Shown: positions 26,610-34,813, counted from the first letter of the stretch. The stretch is 64,000 bases of DNA from Nocardia mikamii NBRC 108933 (GCF_001613505.1 NZ_BDCM01000024.1:1-64000), one strand, 5' to 3'. Notes: generated from the letters alone by a model not told the origin. Program-made: numbers and translations.

Positions 26610-27035
26610 ATGCGCGTGATGGTGATGACCAAGGGCGATGCCGCCGACGAAGGTAAGGGGCAGCCGACCCAGGAGATGTTCGAAAAGATGCAGGCCTTCA
26701 ACGAGAAGTTGGTGCAGGCCGGCATCATGCTCGGCGGCGAGGGTCTCCAACCGAGCAGCGCCGGGGCGAAGGTCACCTTCTCTTCTTCCGGGACCTCGGT
26801 GGTGGACGGTCCGTTCACCGAGTCCAAGGAAGTCATTGCGGGATACTGGATTTGGGAGGTCAGCTCGCTGGCGGAGGCCGTCGAGTGGGCGAAGCGCTGC
26901 CCGTTCGATCCGTCGTACGGTGATTCCCAGGTTCTCGAGGTTCGCCCGCTCTTCGATATGGACGACTTCGCCGAGACCGTCGACGCCGAGACCCTGGCCC
27001 GCAGCGAGCAGCTGCAGCACCGGCCCTCGGACTGA
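26610..27035 (+). CDS. YciI/DGPF-domain protein
   Basis: 141 residues of the YciI-like (PF03795) family. It shows the DGPF motif in VVDGPFTESKEVIAGYWIWE, the N-terminal strand RVMVMTKG and the EWAKRCPFDP block. It lies directly upstream of an ECF42-type sigma factor, the hallmark arrangement of that sigma group, in which the DGPF protein is thought to be part of the regulon rather than an anti-sigma. AGAGGA precedes the ATG. Confidence 0.9.
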   Translation: MRVMVMTKGDAADEGKGQPTQEMFEKMQAFNEKLVQAGIMLGGEGLQPSSAGAKVTFSSSGTSVVDGPFTESKEVIAGYWIWEVSSLAEAVEWAKRCPFDPSYGDSQVLEVRPLFDMDDFAETVDAETLARSEQLQHRPSD

Positions 27036-27044
27036 TTCCGGCCG

Positions 27045-28295
27045 ATGGAACTGCGCGAATCGGTCGAGGCGCTGTGGCGGATCGAGGCACCTCAGCTGAT
27101 AGCAACGCTGGCCCGTCGCATCGGAAATCTCGACATCGCCGAGGATCTGGCCTCCGAGGCTTTCGTGGCCGCCCTGGAGCAGTGGCCCGCCGAAGGTATT
27201 CCGGCCAGGCCCGGCGCGTGGTTGACGAGTACCGCGTGGCACAAGGCGATCGACCGTGCCCGGCGGGAGGAGACGGCGCGCAAGAAGGCGCCCCTCCTCG
27301 TCGCCGGGCGCGACGGTGAGCTCCCGGATGTGACCGCCGAGGCGCTCACCCCCATTCCGGACGATCTGCTCACCATGGTCTTCACCACCTGCCATCCGGT
27401 GCTCTCGCCCGAGTCGCGAGTCGCGCTCACCCTGCGGTTGTTCGGCGGCCTGACCACCGAGGAGATCGCGCGCGCGTTCCTCTGCCCCCCGGCGACCATC
27501 GGTCAGCGCATCTCGCGCGCCAAGCGCACCCTGGCGGAGGCCCGGGTCCCGGTCGAGTCGCCCTCGGCCGGGGAACTGCCCGAGCGCCTGCGCGCGGTGC
27601 TCGAGGTGCTGTATCTGATCTTCAACGAGGGGTATTCGGCCTCCTCCGGCGAGAGCATCGTCCGAGCCGACCTCGCGACGGAGGCCATGCGGATGGGACG
27701 TGTCCTGGCCGGCCTGTTGCCGTCCGAACCCGAGGTGTTCGGCCTCGCGGCGCTGATGGAACTGCAGGCCTCCAGGTTTCGCACCCGCGTCGATGAGAAC
27801 GGCGTTCCGGTCCAGCTCGAGCACCAGGACCGCCGCCGCTGGGACCGCACCCTGATCGAGCACGGTCTCGGCATGCTCGACCGGGCCTTCGATCTGGCGC
27901 ACCCGCTCGGGCCGTATTCGCTGCAGGCGGCGATCTCCGCATGTCATGCTCGCGCCGCCACCTTCGCCGAGACCGATTGGGTGGCGATCCTCGCCCTCTA
28001 CGACGCGCTCGCTCAGCTCACCGCGTCTCCCGTGGTCGAGATGAACCGCGCGGTCGCGGTTCTTCACGTCGACGGCCCGGAAGCCGCACTGGCTGCCACC
28101 GAGCCGCTGCTCGGTGATCGGCGGATGGCTCGATACCACCTGCTCGGCGCGGTCCGCGGCGATTTCCTCACCCGGCTCGGCCGGTATCACGACGCCGCCA
28201 CCGAATTGGAACGAGCTGCGGATCTCGCTCCGACCAGGCAGGAACGGCAGCTGCTGCTGGACCGCATGGCCGCCGCACTCGCGGCCGGCGGATAA
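27045..28295 (+). CDS. RNA polymerase sigma factor, ECF42 group with C-terminal TPR-like domain
   Basis: 416 residues. Sigma region 2 (IEAPQLIATLARRIGNLDIA, then EDLASEAFVAALEQWP and RPGAWLTSTAWHKAIDRARR) and region 4 (LTLRLFGGLTTEEIARAFLC, ATIGQRISRAKRTL) are followed by a ~220-residue helical extension (VLEVLYLIFNEGYSASSGE, LGRYHDAATELERA). That extension defines ECF42 and replaces an anti-sigma as the control element. It lies nine bases after the DGPF gene. The target promoters are unknown. Confidence 0.9.
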   Translation: MELRESVEALWRIEAPQLIATLARRIGNLDIAEDLASEAFVAALEQWPAEGIPARPGAWLTSTAWHKAIDRARREETARKKAPLLVAGRDGELPDVTAEALTPIPDDLLTMVFTTCHPVLSPESRVALTLRLFGGLTTEEIARAFLCPPATIGQRISRAKRTLAEARVPVESPSAGELPERLRAVLEVLYLIFNEGYSASSGESIVRADLATEAMRMGRVLAGLLPSEPEVFGLAALMELQASRFRTRVDENGVPVQLEHQDRRRWDRTLIEHGLGMLDRAFDLAHPLGPYSLQAAISACHARAATFAETDWVAILALYDALAQLTASPVVEMNRAVAVLHVDGPEAALAATEPLLGDRRMARYHLLGAVRGDFLTRLGRYHDAATELERAADLAPTRQERQLLLDRMAAALAAGG

Positions 28296-28586
28296 GGCGG
28301 CAGCGGGCCGCCGCGAGTCGTGCCGGTCTCGCCCGGCCGCGCTTTCGGCGGCGTGGGTGCGGTTCGATGGCCGCCCACATCGGCCGCCGGGCGGCCGGGC
28401 GATGGTTTCGGTGGTCTGTGAGTGCTTCCGGTCGACGGCTGCGCAACCTTGCGATCTTCGTGCTGGGAGCCGACACGACCGGATGCACACCCGCACAAGG
28501 CGGGCCAACCTGCATAGACGGTGGCAACTCTCGCACCTGCGGGGTTGTGGCTCGATATCGGCAGCCAGGTAACGATTCATTGCAAT

Positions 28587-28625
28587 CGCATTAATGCGAA
28601 CTAACCGGAGGGGTTTTACCGGTTA
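28587..28625. promoter_or_regulatory. AT-rich patch with a 12-bp palindrome and an adjacent inverted repeat
   Basis: CGCATTAATGCG (28587-28598) is a perfect palindrome. It is followed after three bases by TAACCGG (28602-28608) and its complement CCGGTTA (28619-28625) around a GGGG-TTTT-containing spacer. In a high-GC genome this looks like an operator/promoter, but no clear gene follows on either strand. Confidence 0.4.
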
Positions 28626-28694
28626 CCGTGTACGCGCGGAGGTTGCCCTCCATGGGGAGCGGATACGTCGGCCTCCGTTGTCAGGGATGAACCG

Positions 28695-28738
28695 GTGCCC
28701 CACTTCTGCGGGTCTGAGCCGCCCAGCGGGTGGGGCAC
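28695..28738. other. hairpin, possible terminator or small-RNA structure
   Basis: A perfect 9-bp inverted repeat GTGCCCCAC / GTGGGGCAC encloses 26 bases that can form an inner GCGG/CCGC stem. TCCTCCTCTC follows. It lies about 100 bp after the AT-rich palindromic patch. Confidence 0.45.
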
Positions 28739-28791
28739 TGTCCTCCTCTCGCGCTGCGTCGGCGAATGCGACGGTGGGTGCGGGCGGTCCT

Positions 28792-28848
28792 CACGGCACT
28801 GCGTCGTCGTCACGGCACTGCGTCGTCGTCACGGCTCTGCGTCGTCGT
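28792..28848. repeat. three 19-bp tandem repeats
   Basis: CACGGCACTGCGTCGTCGT occurs at 28792 and 28811, and CACGGCTCTGCGTCGTCGT at 28830, head to tail with no spacer. A partial unit follows. It is too short and regular in spacing for a CRISPR array. Confidence 0.9.
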
Positions 28849-28969
28849 GGTTCTGCGTCCGCCGGGTGTGAGCGCCTCGGCCGCAACAAGGTTTCGCCCG
28901 TACAGGTGGGCCAGCAGATGGCCCAGAGCATGACAGTCGTCGGGAGACCCGCCGCTACCAGCAGGCCGA

Positions 28970-29182
28970 TCACCGGATCGTCGCCGCGACGGCGCGACCG
29001 CGCGGGCTCAGCTGCCATCGGCAGCGGTCCCGGCTCGGGACGATCAGGCCGCGCGCGTGCAGACGGGCCAGGGCGTTGCGAATGCTGCGGGCGGGGTGCG
29101 CTGTGGCTCGTTGCAGTTGGGCGGTGGTGAGGAGACCGCCCGGCGCGAGCGTTCGCAGCACGGCGCGCTCGCTGGGATTCAC
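28970..29182 (-). CDS. small winged-helix DNA-binding protein (MarR-like)
   Basis: 70 residues that are almost entirely a winged helix: SERAVLRTLAPGGLLTTAQL, then SIRNALARLHARGLIVPSR and a wing (RWQLSPRGRAV). The GTG at 29182 overlaps the stop of the upstream gene (GTGA) and has GGAG eight bases before it, favouring it over an ATG at 29206. It is translationally coupled to the 101-residue protein and probably regulates this small module. Confidence 0.72.
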   Translation of the reverse strand: MNPSERAVLRTLAPGGLLTTAQLQRATAHPARSIRNALARLHARGLIVPSRDRCRWQLSPRGRAVAATIR

Positions 29183-29484
29183 GCTCGGGCTCCGGAGGCG
29201 TTCCATCGTGCGAAAGACAGTCGAGGGCACGCGGTTTCGACATCCGCGAGGTGCATGATCAGGTCGAGAGTGGGGGCGTCGAGATGGGCGGGTGTGGGCA
29301 TGACGATCGCATCCACGTCGGCGGTGCGGATCTGGTCGAGCAGCGGAATCGTCCGATTCGGCACCGGCCAGAGCAAGGTGTAGCCGAGGTGGCGGGCAAG
29401 CCGTTTCACCTGTGCCGCATCCCATTTCGGTGCGATGCTGACCTCCGGGTCGATCCAGGCCAGCGCTGTCGGACGTGTTCTCAT
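29179..29484 (-). CDS. 101-residue protein with resolvase-like fold pattern
   Basis: The start is supported by AGGAGGGG five bases upstream. The pattern WDAAQVKRLARHLGYTLLW, then TADVDAIVMPTPAHLD and MHLADVETACPRLSF, resembles the N-terminal alpha/beta domain of serine recombinases (helix, strand VDAIVxP, helix). The catalytic serine region and the DNA-binding part are absent, so it should not cut DNA. I recall similar small proteins beside HTH regulators in Nocardia, but this is inference. Divergent from the HTH-TPR gene. Confidence 0.62.
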   Translation of the reverse strand: MRTRPTALAWIDPEVSIAPKWDAAQVKRLARHLGYTLLWPVPNRTIPLLDQIRTADVDAIVMPTPAHLDAPTLDLIMHLADVETACPRLSFARWNASGARA

Positions 29485-29590
29485 CCCTACCCCTCCTGTC
29501 TGTGTATGTCAGATTCGGCGCAGGTAGGAGCCCCGAGGACCAGTGAAGGGACAGGGGGACAGCACGGCGGTATCGATCTACTCTCGGAGC

Positions 29591-30751
29591 ATGGGCGAAC
29601 ACGTGGGGCGGCGGATCGCATCCGAGCGCAAGATTGCCGGTTTGGGGCAGCGTCAGTTGGCGGCGCGCGCGAACTACTCGTTGTCGATGGTGAAGGCGGT
29701 CGAGCAGGGACGAGAGGTGGCGTCGCCAGGGTTCATCTCGGCCGTCGCGCGAGCGTTGCACATTACGCCCGAACAGCTCACCGGGGCGCCGTACGACGAC
29801 GGAAAGCCGTTGTCGGACGCGGTGAACGGGCTCTCGGTACTGCTCACCGAGGGGCGATACGCGCGCGCGGCCGAACCGGGATCTCTGGTGCAACTGGAAT
29901 CGGAACTGACTGCGGCGCAACAGCTCTACCGGAGCGATCGAACGCGTCAAACGATCGAGGTGCTGCCGGACCTGATCCGCCGTCTGCACGGCGCTGTCCG
30001 AGACCGCACCGGCGACGAGCGAGCGCGAGCATATACGCTGCTGACCTCTGCCTACGTTCTGGCCGAGTGGTCGGTGCGCCGCACCGGACACATGATGCTC
30101 GCCCTTCCGGCGCTGGATCTGGCGGACACCTACGCCCCGCTCGCCGACGACCCCAATTACGCGGCCTTCTCGGTACTGGCTCGCGCCCGAGCGCTCACGC
30201 ACTACGGCGAATCGGAAGTCGCTGCGCGGCTGATCGATTCGGCATTGATGAGTGCGGACGATTCCCGTGCCGGGATGGTTATCGCCGGTTACTCGCATCT
30301 CGCTGGCGCGATCAATGAGGCGCGTTCGTTGAATTACGCACGTGCGCTGGACCATATCGACTCCGCGCGTGAACTGGCTGCCCATACCGGGGAGACCGAC
30401 TTGTACATGACTGCGTTCGGCCCGCTGAACGTAGACATACATGCTCACGCAGTAGAACTCGAAACGGGCGATCCGAACAGGGCGGCTGTCGACGGCGCGC
30501 AGCTGGCCGCACCTCCGGGCGCGCCGCCTACGCGCGTCGGCCATCATTGGCAGGACAATGCGCGGGCGTGGTTGATGTCGGGTAAGCCGGATCGGGCGCT
30601 GGCGGCGCTGAACAAGGCCCGTGCCGCCGCACCGCAGCAGACGCGGTTGCATCCTTCGGTTCGCGAAACCGTGTATGGCATCGCGGCGGCGCAGCGCCGT
30701 CAATCCGAGGGGTTGCTGGGATTCGCGGCGTGGATCGGGGCGGGGCTCTAG
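29591..30751 (+). CDS. XRE-family HTH regulator with TPR-like C-terminal domain
   Basis: 386 residues from ATG 29591. Residues ~3-60 are an XRE helix-turn-helix (VGRRIASERKIAGLGQRQLA, SLSMVKAVEQGREV). The remaining ~320 residues form helical repeats (RARAYTLLTSAYVLAEWSVR, NYARALDHIDSARELAAHTG, KPDRALAALNKARAA), as in actinobacterial signal-responsive regulators. A GTG at 29543 would add 16 residues. The ATG has TATCGAT about 15-20 bases upstream, compatible with leaderless translation. It is divergent from two small coupled genes that it probably controls. Confidence 0.82.
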   Translation: MGEHVGRRIASERKIAGLGQRQLAARANYSLSMVKAVEQGREVASPGFISAVARALHITPEQLTGAPYDDGKPLSDAVNGLSVLLTEGRYARAAEPGSLVQLESELTAAQQLYRSDRTRQTIEVLPDLIRRLHGAVRDRTGDERARAYTLLTSAYVLAEWSVRRTGHMMLALPALDLADTYAPLADDPNYAAFSVLARARALTHYGESEVAARLIDSALMSADDSRAGMVIAGYSHLAGAINEARSLNYARALDHIDSARELAAHTGETDLYMTAFGPLNVDIHAHAVELETGDPNRAAVDGAQLAAPPGAPPTRVGHHWQDNARAWLMSGKPDRALAALNKARAAAPQQTRLHPSVRETVYGIAAAQRRQSEGLLGFAAWIGAGL

Positions 30752-30801
30752 CGAAACCCCGCCGCCTTTTCGTGCCTCGGCGTGTGGTGTCGGCTGAACT
30801 A

Positions 30802-30922
30802 TTCGTGCAACCTCCGCGAAAATCACGGAAAAATCGAAAAATAGACGAGGTTCGCACGATCAGTTCAAGGGCCGCCCCTCGAATGCATACCTCGGCCTAC
30901 GGGCGGTCGACACCTCACGGCG
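30802..30922. repeat. diverged intergenic repeat, copy A (~120 bp)
   Basis: Runs from TTCGTGCAACCTCC to ACACCTCACGGCG and contains GCACGATCAGTTC and GCATACCTCGGCC. It aligns along its whole length, with gaps, to copy B 187 bp downstream. No gene is seen in 30752-31101 apart from these repeats. Confidence 0.75.
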
Positions 30923-30987
30923 TGGAGCGGCGCGGGGCTTGAGCGGAATCGCGTCGTCCCAGGGCTTTTCATTCGCGGGCCGAATCT

Positions 30988-31109
30988 TTCGTGGAACCTG
31001 CACCGGAATGAAGGAAAACCCGCAAAGTGGGCGCGGTTTGCACAATCAGTTCGGGGCCCGCCCGCCCCGAACGCATATCTCGGCCCACGGTGGTCCATAC
31101 CTCACGGCG
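30988..31109. repeat. diverged intergenic repeat, copy B (~120 bp)
   Basis: Runs from TTCGTGGAACCTGC to ATACCTCACGGCG and contains GCACAATCAGTTC and GCATATCTCGGCC. The last 8 bases reach into the 3' end of the minus-strand NTF2-like gene. Confidence 0.75.
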
Positions 31110-31554
31110 CGGCGACGGTCGTGGCGTCCGGGGCGAACGCCCGGGCGACGGCAAGGCTGTCCTCGTAGACGTGGTGGCGGGTGATCAGGCCGTTCTCCAC
31201 CGTCAGGTGAAGGGCGAAGCGGGCGCGGTAGGGGCGTCCGGTTGCGCGTGCGGTTTGGCGAATCTCGCCCATTACCACCGCATCCGGGCCGTCGACGAGA
31301 ATGCGTTCGACCACCGTGCCGACCTCTTCGGGAACATGGTGCTCAGCGATCTCGCGGAAATGCGCCGCCGCGTCGGCGCGGGTGGAGCGGTGTGTGATCC
31401 ACGGAGTGGCGACGCGGCCGTGTTCGTCCTCCGGCCAGTTCAGTTTCCAGTCGCTCGTCGGGGCGTACAGCGCGGCGATGGTGTCCGGATCGCCGCCCGC
31501 CATGCGGGTCAGCAGATCTTCGACGACGGTGCGGGTGGCGGCGGAATCGTTCAC
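31102..31554 (-). CDS. SnoaL/NTF2-like protein
   Basis: 150 residues with the cone-fold pattern of the SnoaL-like/nuclear transport factor 2 superfamily: an N-terminal helix (TVVEDLLTRMAGGDPDTIAA), then LYAPTSDWKLNWP, a middle HFREIAEHHVPEEVG and C-terminal strands (RARFALHLTVENGLITRHHVYED). Members include isomerases, hydrolases and binding proteins; no activity can be assigned. Its 3' end overlaps an intergenic repeat copy. Confidence 0.82.
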   Translation of the reverse strand: MNDSAATRTVVEDLLTRMAGGDPDTIAALYAPTSDWKLNWPEDEHGRVATPWITHRSTRADAAAHFREIAEHHVPEEVGTVVERILVDGPDAVVMGEIRQTARATGRPYRARFALHLTVENGLITRHHVYEDSLAVARAFAPDATTVAAP

Positions 31555-31706
31555 TCTGTCGACCTTGCCCGCGCGGGGGCCGCAAGTCCATTACCTCCGA
31601 CGTCATGCGGATCGAGCCGTTATCGACAGCGGGGACGTTCACGAAGCGCGCGCGGAATTCGCCCCGGATGAACGGATTTCCGGGGCGAGTTGCGCGCGAA
31701 GAACTT

Positions 31707-31934
31707 TCAGGACTTCTTGCTCGGGATGACGATGACTACGATGAGGGTCAGGATGCTGAAGAACAGTCCCAGTAGCCCCCAGCCGAGCGGATTGCGGCCC
31801 TTGGTGGCGGCGATGGCGGCGCAGATGAACGCGGCGATGATGCTGCCGATGGCGACGAAGATTCCTTTGACGCCGCGCAGAATGAATCCGGCCGCTTCCG
31901 GATCGGTGTGGGCGGCAGCCAGCAACAAGTTCAT
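31707..31934 (-). CDS. small two-helix membrane protein
   Basis: 75 residues beginning MNLLLAAAHTDPEAAGFILR, with two hydrophobic segments (IFVAIGSIIAAFICAAIAAT and LGWGLLGLFFSILTLIVVIV) around a basic turn KGRNP. It ends in a charged SKKS tail. Its start has AGGAGGAG a few bases upstream, which strongly supports translation. It resembles generic small actinobacterial membrane proteins; function unknown. Confidence 0.75.
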   Translation of the reverse strand: MNLLLAAAHTDPEAAGFILRGVKGIFVAIGSIIAAFICAAIAATKGRNPLGWGLLGLFFSILTLIVVIVIPSKKS

Positions 31935-32097
31935 GATCACTCCTCCTGTGCCGCGAGCTTCCGGCCGAAGAGACTCCGGTGTGCGGCTTCTCAGCAGTAC
32001 CCGGGCGCCGACACCGCAAACGGCGGCGCTCCCCGCGATTAGCGACCCCCGCACCGACGGTACCGGCGTGAGATCCACACGCCGTCCGGGTCATTGT

Positions 32098-33072
32098 TCA
32101 CTCTGTCATCGCCAACACCAATTTGCCCGTGCTGGAACCTGATTCGATGCGGCGATGTGCTTCGACAACCCGGTCGAACGGCAGCGACTCGACTTGGACG
32201 CGAAGCGCGCCGCGAGCGGCGGCGTCGACCGCCCGGCGCAGCGCTGCTCCCGCTTCGGCGGGGTAGGCGGCGGCGAAGGCGGCGAGATTGAATCCCGAGA
32301 CCGTTTTGTTGGTGAACCACAGCTCGTTCGCGGAAACTCCGACGTCCTCGGCGCCGGAAGCGTTGCCCATCACGATCATTCGGCCCAGCGGGCGAAGCCG
32401 GTCGAGGCCGGCGCGACGGGCCGGGCCGCCGACCATATCGACCACGATGTCGAATTCACCTGCGCGGGAGATGTCTTCGCGAAGGATCACCTCGTCGTAG
32501 CCGAAGGATCGAGCCACTTCGATCTTCTCGGCGCTGCCGACCGTGCCGACCACCCGGCCCGCACCGAGCAATCGTGCGGCCTGGCCGAGTTGGCTGCCGA
32601 CGCCGCCGGCGGCCGCATGTACCAGCACACTCTCCCCGGGTTCGATCCGCGCCACCCGATCGAGAACGAGAAAGGCGGTGGTGCTGTTGGACGGCAACGC
32701 CGCCGCGACTTCGAGGCTCAGGTCGAGGCCGTCGAGCGGTGCGACCAAGGCGGCGGAGGTGACCACGACCTCGGCGTAACCGCCACTGTCGACGATGGTC
32801 AGCGCCGCGACCGGCTGGCCGACCGTCAGGCCCGCCACGTCCGGTCCGACGGCACGGATCCGGCCCGAGACCTCGATACCCGGCACGAACGGCAACGGCA
32901 CACCGACCACGCCCTGCCGGTACAACACCTCGGCGAAGTTGGCTCCGGCGTAGGCGACGTCGATGGCGACCTGGCCCGGGCCGGGTTCCGGGATGTCGAC
33001 GGTGGCCGGCCGCAGCACCTCCGCGGGACCGAATTCGGGGATGGTGATCGCCTGCATCTGTGCATTACTCAT
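32098..33072 (-). CDS. zinc-type alcohol dehydrogenase-like quinone oxidoreductase (MDR superfamily)
   Basis: 324 residues of the NADPH:quinone reductase branch of medium-chain dehydrogenases: N-terminal GroES-like part (VAYAGANFAEVLYRQGVVG, PGIEVSGRIRAVG) and nucleotide-binding motif VLVHAAAGGVGSQLGQAARL. The cysteines that bind zinc in alcohol dehydrogenases are absent, as expected for quinone reductases. An internal ATG (MQAITIPEFG) is an alternative start. It lies 39 bp downstream of a co-directional XRE regulator, which may control it. Confidence 0.88.
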   Translation of the reverse strand: MSNAQMQAITIPEFGPAEVLRPATVDIPEPGPGQVAIDVAYAGANFAEVLYRQGVVGVPLPFVPGIEVSGRIRAVGPDVAGLTVGQPVAALTIVDSGGYAEVVVTSAALVAPLDGLDLSLEVAAALPSNSTTAFLVLDRVARIEPGESVLVHAAAGGVGSQLGQAARLLGAGRVVGTVGSAEKIEVARSFGYDEVILREDISRAGEFDIVVDMVGGPARRAGLDRLRPLGRMIVMGNASGAEDVGVSANELWFTNKTVSGFNLAAFAAAYPAEAGAALRRAVDAAARGALRVQVESLPFDRVVEAHRRIESGSSTGKLVLAMTE

Positions 33073-33111
33073 GAGAACGATCCTCGGCGCGCGGCAGGCG
33101 AGGAGGCAGTG

Positions 33112-33990
33112 TCAGCTCATCCTGGGTGTGAGACCACCAGGCTGCAACAGCCGTTCCAGGCGTTCGGCGGTCTCGGTGCCGGGGCGCGGATTGTGCAGGA
33201 TCAGATGGTGGCCGGGGTGGTCCGGCACCGGGAACAGGGTGGCGTCGAAGATCAGCAAGCCCACGTCGGGATGTTCGACGGCCTTCACCGCGACACTGTG
33301 TTCGGCGGCGTCGTGCCGGGCCCAGAGCTCGGCGAACTCAGGGCTGACTTGCGCGAGATCGGTTGCGATGCGGTCGAATTCGGGATCGTCGGGATAACGG
33401 GCGGAGTCGGCGCGGAACCCGGCCGCCACGCCCGGCGCATTCTCCGCCCACTGCTGATGCAGGACGCGGTAGCGAGCATTGGTGAAGTAGGACACCAGGC
33501 AGTTGTGGTCGGTATCGCCGTAACCGAATACGCGCCGCGCGGCGTCGTTGACGGCGGTGAAATTCCAATGCCGGTCCCTGATGTATCCCGGGCGCGGGGC
33601 CCATGCGTCCAGCAAAGCCTGCATCTGCGGTGACGCCGGGACCGACGGCGCGGCCGCGCGCTGCGGCGGATTCAGGCCGGAGAGGCGATACAGATGTGCG
33701 CGCTCGGCCTCGTCGAGCAGCAGCGCGCGGGCCACCGCGTCGAGCACCTCGCCCGAAACCTTGATATCGCGCCCCTGCTCGAGCCACGTGTACCAGGACA
33801 CACCGACCCCGGCCAGCACAGCGACCTCTTCACGCCGCAAGCCGGGAGTGCGCCGCCGCCCGGCCTCCGGCAGTCCCACCTCGGCGGGCGTGAGCCGTTC
33901 GCGGCGGCTGCGCAGATATTCACGCAGCTCCGCTCGCCGCCGATCCCGCGCACTCGTGCCGCGTGGATCATCGTTCGCGCTGATACTCAC
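33112..33990 (-). CDS. XRE-family regulator with MmyB-like ligand-binding domain
   Basis: 292 residues from GTG 33990. The N-terminal HTH has the family signature RRTPGLRREEVAVLAGVGVS followed by WYTWLEQGRDI. The C-terminal part matches the MmyB-like PAS-fold domain (RHWNFTAVNDAARRVFGYGD, then HPDVGLLIFDATLFPVPDHP) that binds fatty-acid-like ligands in characterised members. It lies upstream of and in line with the quinone oxidoreductase, a common regulator-target arrangement for this family, in which the target is often an SDR or reductase. Confidence 0.88.
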   Translation of the reverse strand: MSISANDDPRGTSARDRRRAELREYLRSRRERLTPAEVGLPEAGRRRTPGLRREEVAVLAGVGVSWYTWLEQGRDIKVSGEVLDAVARALLLDEAERAHLYRLSGLNPPQRAAAPSVPASPQMQALLDAWAPRPGYIRDRHWNFTAVNDAARRVFGYGDTDHNCLVSYFTNARYRVLHQQWAENAPGVAAGFRADSARYPDDPEFDRIATDLAQVSPEFAELWARHDAAEHSVAVKAVEHPDVGLLIFDATLFPVPDHPGHHLILHNPRPGTETAERLERLLQPGGLTPRMS

Positions 33991-34150
33991 CCGTTCACGA
34001 TAATGAGGCGATGGGGTGCCGATGCGCCGCGCCCGAAAAAGCATTGCCTCGGCCCGCGGCCGGCATCCGTCCCCCGCGCTCGCGGGACCCGAACATGTCG
34101 GTGCCCCGTGGGAGAATCGAATTCGTCGGGGACTCGAATCGGGGGGTGGA

Positions 34151-34813
34151 ATGAACGAGCAATCCGAGCGCCGGCCCAGAGGGTTGGGTAAGCGGGCATG
34201 GCTCACCACGCAGTTCGTGCGGCGGATTCTGCGCACGCTGGCGTGGTCGAACTTCGTGCACGTCACCGTGGTGGGGCGAGAACTGGTGCCGCAGGCGGGA
34301 CCGGTGATCGTGGCGAGCAATCACATCTCGATGCTGGACGCGGTATTCCTGTGGGGTGCGTTGCGGCGCAGGGCAATTGCCATCGCGATGGCCGAGTTGT
34401 GGTCGTGGCCGGTGGTCGGGTGGCTGGTGCGGCGACTGGGTCATATTCCGGTGGTGCGGCGCGACAGTGTGTCCGGGCAGTCGGCGATGGCGCAGGCGGA
34501 ACAGATATTGCGGTACGGCGGGGTGCTGATCATCTATCCGGAAGGGCGGCTGGTCGCATCGGGCGACACCGAGCCGTACAAGCCGGGCGTGGCGAAACTG
34601 GCTCTGGCGACCGGAGTTCCGATCGTCCCGGTGGGCACCACGGGCACCGATCGAGTGCTGCCGATGCGCCGCAATCGAGGCGACGGCCCCGCATTCGATC
34701 GCCGCCAGCGGGTACGGATCCATTTCGGCACCCCCGTCGATCCCGCGGAGTTCGACGATCCGGAGAAATTACTCGACCATCTGCGCGGGCGCATCGAAGA
34801 CCTGCGGCGATGA
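34151..34813 (+). CDS. 1-acyl-sn-glycerol-3-phosphate acyltransferase (PlsC family)
   Basis: 220 residues. Catalytic motif NHISMLDAVFLWG (NHxxxxD), then RRDSVSGQSAM, IIYPEGRLVASGD and IVPVGTTGTDRV, all typical of PlsC-type lysophosphatidate acyltransferases. A short basic N-terminus precedes the domain. ATG 34151 is preceded by GGGGGGTGG. Divergent from the XRE/oxidoreductase pair and co-directional with the next, unrelated gene. Confidence 0.88.
   Translation: MNEQSERRPRGLGKRAWLTTQFVRRILRTLAWSNFVHVTVVGRELVPQAGPVIVASNHISMLDAVFLWGALRRRAIAIAMAELWSWPVVGWLVRRLGHIPVVRRDSVSGQSAMAQAEQILRYGGVLIIYPEGRLVASGDTEPYKPGVAKLALATGVPIVPVGTTGTDRVLPMRRNRGDGPAFDRRQRVRIHFGTPVDPAEFDDPEKLLDHLRGRIEDLRR

Larger units (their letters stand above)
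28296..28969. other. 674-bp region without a convincing gene
   Basis: Open frames exist on both strands but have no ribosome site, family pattern or normal composition. The region holds an AT-rich patch with palindromes (28587-28625), a hairpin (28695-28738) and a 19-bp tandem repeat (28792-28848), listed separately. It may carry a small RNA or be a remnant of an inserted element. Confidence 0.5.

Noticed and set aside
28792..28848. CRISPR array
   Set aside because: The 19-bp units are directly adjacent with no spacers, and no cas genes are present in the window.
28594..29130. Plus-strand 178-codon frame in the gene-poor region
   Set aside because: Starts in the AT-rich patch without a ribosome site, runs through tandem repeats and overlaps the winged-helix gene. 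Composition is Arg/Ser/Gly shadow-like.
29179..29484. Active site-specific recombinase
   Set aside because: Only an N-terminal-like alpha/beta pattern is seen. The catalytic serine context and the C-terminal DNA-binding domain are absent.
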